In this document: positions 4,614 through 7,578 of the stretch, in pieces
Position numbering within the stretch: the stretch's first letter is position 1
Layout: every line of letters starts with the position of its first letter
From: PNKC01 sp039917655
Lineage (GTDB): Bacteria; Chloroflexota; Dehalococcoidia; Tepidiformales; Tepidiformaceae
NCBI GenBank assembly: GCA_039917655.1
Contig: JBDSJC010000317.1
Span: forward strand, 1 to 7,578
Direction: 5' to 3'
DNA length: 7,578 bases
Position numbers and translations under genes: made by a program
Notes under the pieces: generated by a model
What the model was told of the DNA's origin: nothing
Seen by the model: the letters and a program-made list of their open reading frames with translations, nothing else
The model's database searches: none

Positions 4614-4993
4614 ATATTGCGGGAAGTTAAGAAGCGTACTATCTCAGCCGCTGAGGTGTCACCAAGCGCACCCGAAAGAGGAACTGATGAGACGAGGCCT
4701 GTTGCCACGCTGCTCGGCAGTGGCCCGGCAAGAACTACTACTGGTCTGATAAGTGTCTTGGCCCGTTCTCCTGGGGAGAGCAGAAGCTTCGTGCCGGTTT
4801 GCCCCCGGCACGGAGCGCTTGCATGGAGTTCTCGCGAAACCCAGCCGTCGTCGCGTACCACGCGGCACAGCTACGTCCGGTTAGCCTCTGGAAAAGAGGC
4901 GCCACTCTCCATCGCGGCCGGCCATACCCATCGCCTTCAGCGCAGCGTGCCGACGCTGCAGTCAGCCGTCGGCCTCAAATCAGGAGAGGTAGC
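4614..4993 (+). ncRNA. Hairpin-rich leader of the secreted-protein gene, candidate cis-regulatory RNA
   Basis: About 380 nt without a credible gene precede the GTG at 4994. Perfect or near-perfect hairpins are visible at 4643-4655, 4704-4724 (2-nt bulge), 4767-4779, 4786-4816 (12 bp with one G-U), 4852-4864, 4884-4900 (GGAAA loop) and 4942-4959 (7 bp, GCCG loop). The last one competes with another perfect 7-bp pairing, GCCGACG 4949-4955 with CGTCGGC 4967-4973. CTCTCC at 4905-4910 can pair with GGAGAG (4983-4988) in the ribosome site. Together these suggest a switchable leader acting on translation. I could not match it to TPP, cobalamin, c-di-GMP-I, fluoride or hammerhead consensus. GC-rich DNA yields many chance hairpins, so an ordinary long 5' UTR remains possible. 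Confidence 0.35.
4982..4989 (+). promoter_or_regulatory. Ribosome binding site of the secreted-protein gene
   Basis: AGGAGAGG ends 4 nt before the GTG at 4994, with its AGGAG core ending 7 nt before it. It is the strongest Shine-Dalgarno match in the region and fixes the GTG start, which is followed directly by a signal peptide. Confidence 0.7.
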
Positions 4994-7578
4994 GTGTTAA
5001 ATAGGACACACCCCGGCGCTGGCTCGCTTCGGCTGGCCGCGCTCTTCGTCGTACTCATAACGCTTTTTTCTGCGGTCCAACGCTCACAAGCCGTGGATCC
5101 CCCGCCAAGCCCCATCGACCCAACATCTGGCCAGCAAAACTTGCTGGACTTGATCAAGGGCCTGCCAATCAACGACGTTCAATCCGCGCTGGACCATTTC
5201 CCGGTCCCGTACGTCGTCTGCGCGAGCGCCGGTTCGGCGACCGCAACGTGCGTCAACAACAAAGCCGGCTCTCCGCAGCGCCTTGACGCGGACAAGAGCA
5301 AGGTGACCGGTAAGGGCGGCGATGACATCCAGGTGGAAGTCAACACGGAACTGCTGCCGACGCCGCACCTGCGCGTTAACATCAACCGCATCACCAGTCC
5401 CACGGACGCCACAAATGTGAAAGTGGTGGTCGCGTTCCCGTTCGCAGCCTTCAACGGCGAACCAACGCTGCCGGCCCCGAACCTGTTTCTGGGTTACCAA
5501 ACCACCGCTGCAAACGGCGCCGCCGGCGGCAAAGCGCCGTTGACCGAGGAGTTCCAACTGACTCCTCACATACTGGCGGGGACATCGCACAACTTCGAGT
5601 TGACGATGCTGACGGGCGGCCAGGTCAACCCAATGACCTTCCAGGCCGGCCACTTCGATGGCACCACGGCCTCAGGCATCCAGAATGCGATCGGCATCCA
5701 GGCGTATGTCGAGGGGACGGTGCCCAACCCCGTTGTCCCAAATTCGATCGCACTAACCCTTTCAACAAGCGAGAACGCCATCGGCGTCCCGCTGACGAAC
5801 ACGGGCCTGAGCATCAACTGGACCGCCAGTTCGCGTGCGAAAGTGACTTTCAACTACCTCGAGAACGAAGCGTTCCCGTTCCCGGCGGCGCTCGATTACA
5901 CGACCGCGCTAACCTTCGACCAGATGCCGACGAACGAAACCATCACGCTCAGCCTCAATGAGGCGACTCGGCAGCTGCACCTCACCCATAGCGCGAACGC
6001 AACGATCGGGACGATCACGCTGAACCACACCCGCGCCGACGGCCTGCGGATTATCGGGACGGCAACGGACGTGCCCACCTCCGTTGTCCTCGCCGTTGAT
6101 TTGAACGGCGGCAACGTAACCCTCAACGTCAACGCGAGCACCCTCGACCTCGATATCAAGGCGATCCAGACGGGCGGGTTCGCGAACACGGCCAACTTCC
6201 TCGGCTACAACATTGGCTACGCCGAGGTCTTCCTCAAGAACGCACCGGACCTGTTCGCCGGGTATGACCCGGTAACCAAGAGCTTTGGGGTGCATGCACT
6301 CAACGTCGGCGAATCTATCGGCGCGATCGGCGTGATCATCGGCGACGATGACGTGCTGGAACTGCCCGACAAGTGGAACGTACCTACCGCGGCGGCTCCA
6401 TCGTGGCATGCGTTCTCGCTGATCGACAACGGCACGCACGGCACAGCCGCGGCGCGCGTCATCGACCTCAAAACCGCCACACTCAAGCTGGACGCAAGCC
6501 CAACTGGCGAAACGTTCGACTTCAAGCTCGGCTCTCGTTCTCCATTGCAGCTTCACCTTGAAACGACTGTCGATTCGCACCTTACTTCGAAGGACATCAA
6601 AGTTGTCTGCGAAGTCGTAAACATGCCGATGGGTCAGGTCAACTTCACGATCGACTTCCCCGACGCGTTCACGATTACCGCTCCCGACGACCCGTCGTAC
6701 GTCATCGGTTCGATTGGATGCGCTGGCCACGTGGGGACACTGAACTTCGACACGGCCGTCGGCAGTTTGCCGGTCGGCTCGGGCTACAAGTTCGACTCGA
6801 ACGGCAAGCTGGTGGTCACGGTTGGGCCGGGCAACAGCGGCTACATCGGCTTCATCCGCGCCCATCTCTGGGACCTGACGAACGCTCTGCCCTTCACTCT
6901 CGTGCCCGCTTCGCTGATGGACGGGCTGCACGACGCGCAGATGCGCGTGGACCACATCCCCACCTTCACAGGCACCTGGACCGATGACGCAGCCACAACG
7001 GCGTTCGCCTTCGCACCAGCGGATCCATTGCGGTTCGTCGATGGCGTGCAGGTGCTCGTCTCAACGGTCGCGGCGCCAGTGCCATCGGCCGGCACATTGT
7101 TGGTCGGAAACGCGAGCAGCGACGACGTCCTCACGTTCGAATCCACCACCGTCCCAGCGGTGCAACGACTGGGCGCGGGAGTCTTCGGTTTGAAGAGCTT
7201 CTCCTACAGTTCAGCCGACGCCACCAGTCAGATGACGATGGCGTACGCGGCGAACGCGGCCCACAAGCTCATCATCAGAGTCAACTCACGCTTCGGTGGA
7301 AGGTTCTTCCCCGATAACGACATCGATGCAACGTTCACGCTCGACAAGATCCCGGCGACGTTCAATATGACCGCCGACTTCGCGACGAACCTGGACTATA
7401 CCGCCAGCGCCGGGCTCACCAAGATCACTGTCCTCGGCGACTTCCAGAAGAAGGAGCTTGTCGGCGATGGCGTGAACGCCACCTTCACCGGAACGACGCT
7501 CGCTGATTCGGACAACCCGTTCACCGCAGCCTTCGGCGGCGGGATCGTCTACGCAGGCGCAAACAAGGCCAACGTCGC
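4994..7578 (+). CDS. Large secreted protein with repeated beta-type modules (3' end outside window)
   Basis: One frame stays open from GTG 4994 to the right edge: 861 codons, incomplete. Residues 1-33 are a Sec signal peptide: R4 and R13, hydrophobic core LAALFVVLITLFSAV (14-28), and a likely cleavage after SQA33. The mature part is rich in Thr, Asn, Asp, Ala and Val with alternating hydrophobic residues, suggesting beta structure, and no further TM segment is seen. There are only four cysteines, in two local pairs: C76/C86 and C539/C576. About seven weakly similar modules of 35-45 residues can be aligned on a proline preceded by a hydrophobic-x-[D/N]-x-hydrophobic pattern, at P312, P361, P418, P503, P545, P656 and P787; examples are TFTLDKIPATFNMTADF and MRVDHIPTFTGTW. 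I do not recognise the family. It could be a cell-surface, adhesive, lipid-binding or envelope structural protein. Its long leader sets it apart from the other genes here. Confidence 0.8.
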   Translation, partial: MLNRTHPGAGSLRLAALFVVLITLFSAVQRSQAVDPPPSPIDPTSGQQNLLDLIKGLPINDVQSALDHFPVPYVVCASAGSATATCVNNKAGSPQRLDADKSKVTGKGGDDIQVEVNTELLPTPHLRVNINRITSPTDATNVKVVVAFPFAAFNGEPTLPAPNLFLGYQTTAANGAAGGKAPLTEEFQLTPHILAGTSHNFELTMLTGGQVNPMTFQAGHFDGTTASGIQNAIGIQAYVEGTVPNPVVPNSIALTLSTSENAIGVPLTNTGLSINWTASSRAKVTFNYLENEAFPFPAALDYTTALTFDQMPTNETITLSLNEATRQLHLTHSANATIGTITLNHTRADGLRIIGTATDVPTSVVLAVDLNGGNVTLNVNASTLDLDIKAIQTGGFANTANFLGYNIGYAEVFLKNAPDLFAGYDPVTKSFGVHALNVGESIGAIGVIIGDDDVLELPDKWNVPTAAAPSWHAFSLIDNGTHGTAAARVIDLKTATLKLDASPTGETFDFKLGSRSPLQLHLETTVDSHLTSKDIKVVCEVVNMPMGQVNFTIDFPDAFTITAPDDPSYVIGSIGCAGHVGTLNFDTAVGSLPVGSGYKFDSNGKLVVTVGPGNSGYIGFIRAHLWDLTNALPFTLVPASLMDGLHDAQMRVDHIPTFTGTWTDDAATTAFAFAPADPLRFVDGVQVLVSTVAAPVPSAGTLLVGNASSDDVLTFESTTVPAVQRLGAGVFGLKSFSYSSADATSQMTMAYAANAAHKLIIRVNSRFGGRFFPDNDIDATFTLDKIPATFNMTADFATNLDYTASAGLTKITVLGDFQKKELVGDGVNATFTGTTLADSDNPFTAAFGGGIVYAGANKANV

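Noticed and set aside
4671..4700. CTGATGAG with a nearby GAAA, suggesting a hammerhead ribozyme
   Set aside because: The order and spacing are wrong. GAAA precedes CTGATGA by only a few bases, there is no room for stems I and III, and no GAAA follows a stem II.
4650..4710. Resemblance to the CTGATGA end of the fluoride riboswitch
   Set aside because: The 5' GGxGAUGG element and the pseudoknot partner are absent.
4617..5000. Plus-strand open frame of 127 codons across the leader
   Set aside because: It starts at a TTG with no clear ribosome site, has low-complexity Arg/Ser/Pro/Thr composition without a recognisable domain, overlaps the secreted-protein start, and crosses all the hairpins.
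5909..6955. Long minus-strand open frame (348 codons) opposite the secreted protein
   Set aside because: It is antisense to a frame with a signal peptide, a strong ribosome site and internal repeats. Its composition (Arg, Val, Asp, Glu heavy) is that of a GC-driven shadow frame, and no domain is visible.

Overview
This is a GC-rich window (roughly 60-65% GC by eye) from a chromosome whose gene families suggest Chloroflexota or, less likely, Actinomycetota. The clues are a divergent regulator beside a ferric-reductase-like operon with tiny TM proteins, a conserved 'WISQTFLQLVLL..IIVGQNVQ' membrane protein, GTG starts and apparently leaderless genes. The taxonomic call is an inference from family distribution.

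Layout. (1) 1-109, minus: the first 36 codons of an OmpR-type response regulator that runs off the left edge. (2) 229-1348, plus: a tight three-gene operon with 1-nt stop/start overlaps. It encodes a small single-pass protein with an acidic tail, a small single-pass protein with a Ser/Thr/Pro-rich stretch and basic tail, and a heme-type ferric-reductase-like membrane protein. The divergent regulator may control it. (3) 1408-1944, plus: a 2H phosphoesterase / 2'-5' RNA ligase-like protein. (4) 2123-2794, minus: an AlkA-like DNA glycosylase, divergent from (5) 2857-3612, plus: a classical SDR oxidoreductase. (6) 3768-4205, plus: a small conserved two-helix membrane protein. (7) 4206-4993: a 788-bp gene-free stretch. 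It holds two ~155-bp copies of an inverted-repeat element plus a truncated arm, then AT-rich 11-bp direct repeats, then a hairpin-rich leader. (8) 4994 to the right edge: a large secreted protein (at least 861 residues) with a signal peptide, two cysteine pairs and about seven weakly similar beta-type modules. I do not recognise its family.

Regulation. Three genes (2H phosphoesterase, AlkA, SDR) share the motif CGGTAGRCT just 6-8 nt before the start codon and lack a Shine-Dalgarno sequence, which fits leaderless transcription from a TANNNT -10 box. The AlkA and SDR boxes are placed symmetrically around a GCATGC palindrome. By contrast, the operon genes, the 3768 gene and the 4994 gene have good purine-rich ribosome sites. 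The leader of the secreted protein can form two mutually exclusive 7-bp stems and contains a 6-nt match able to pair with the ribosome site, so it is a candidate cis-regulatory RNA.

No tRNA, rRNA, CRISPR array, transposase or phage gene is visible. The least explained parts are the secreted repeat protein with its leader and the small-protein/ferric-reductase operon.
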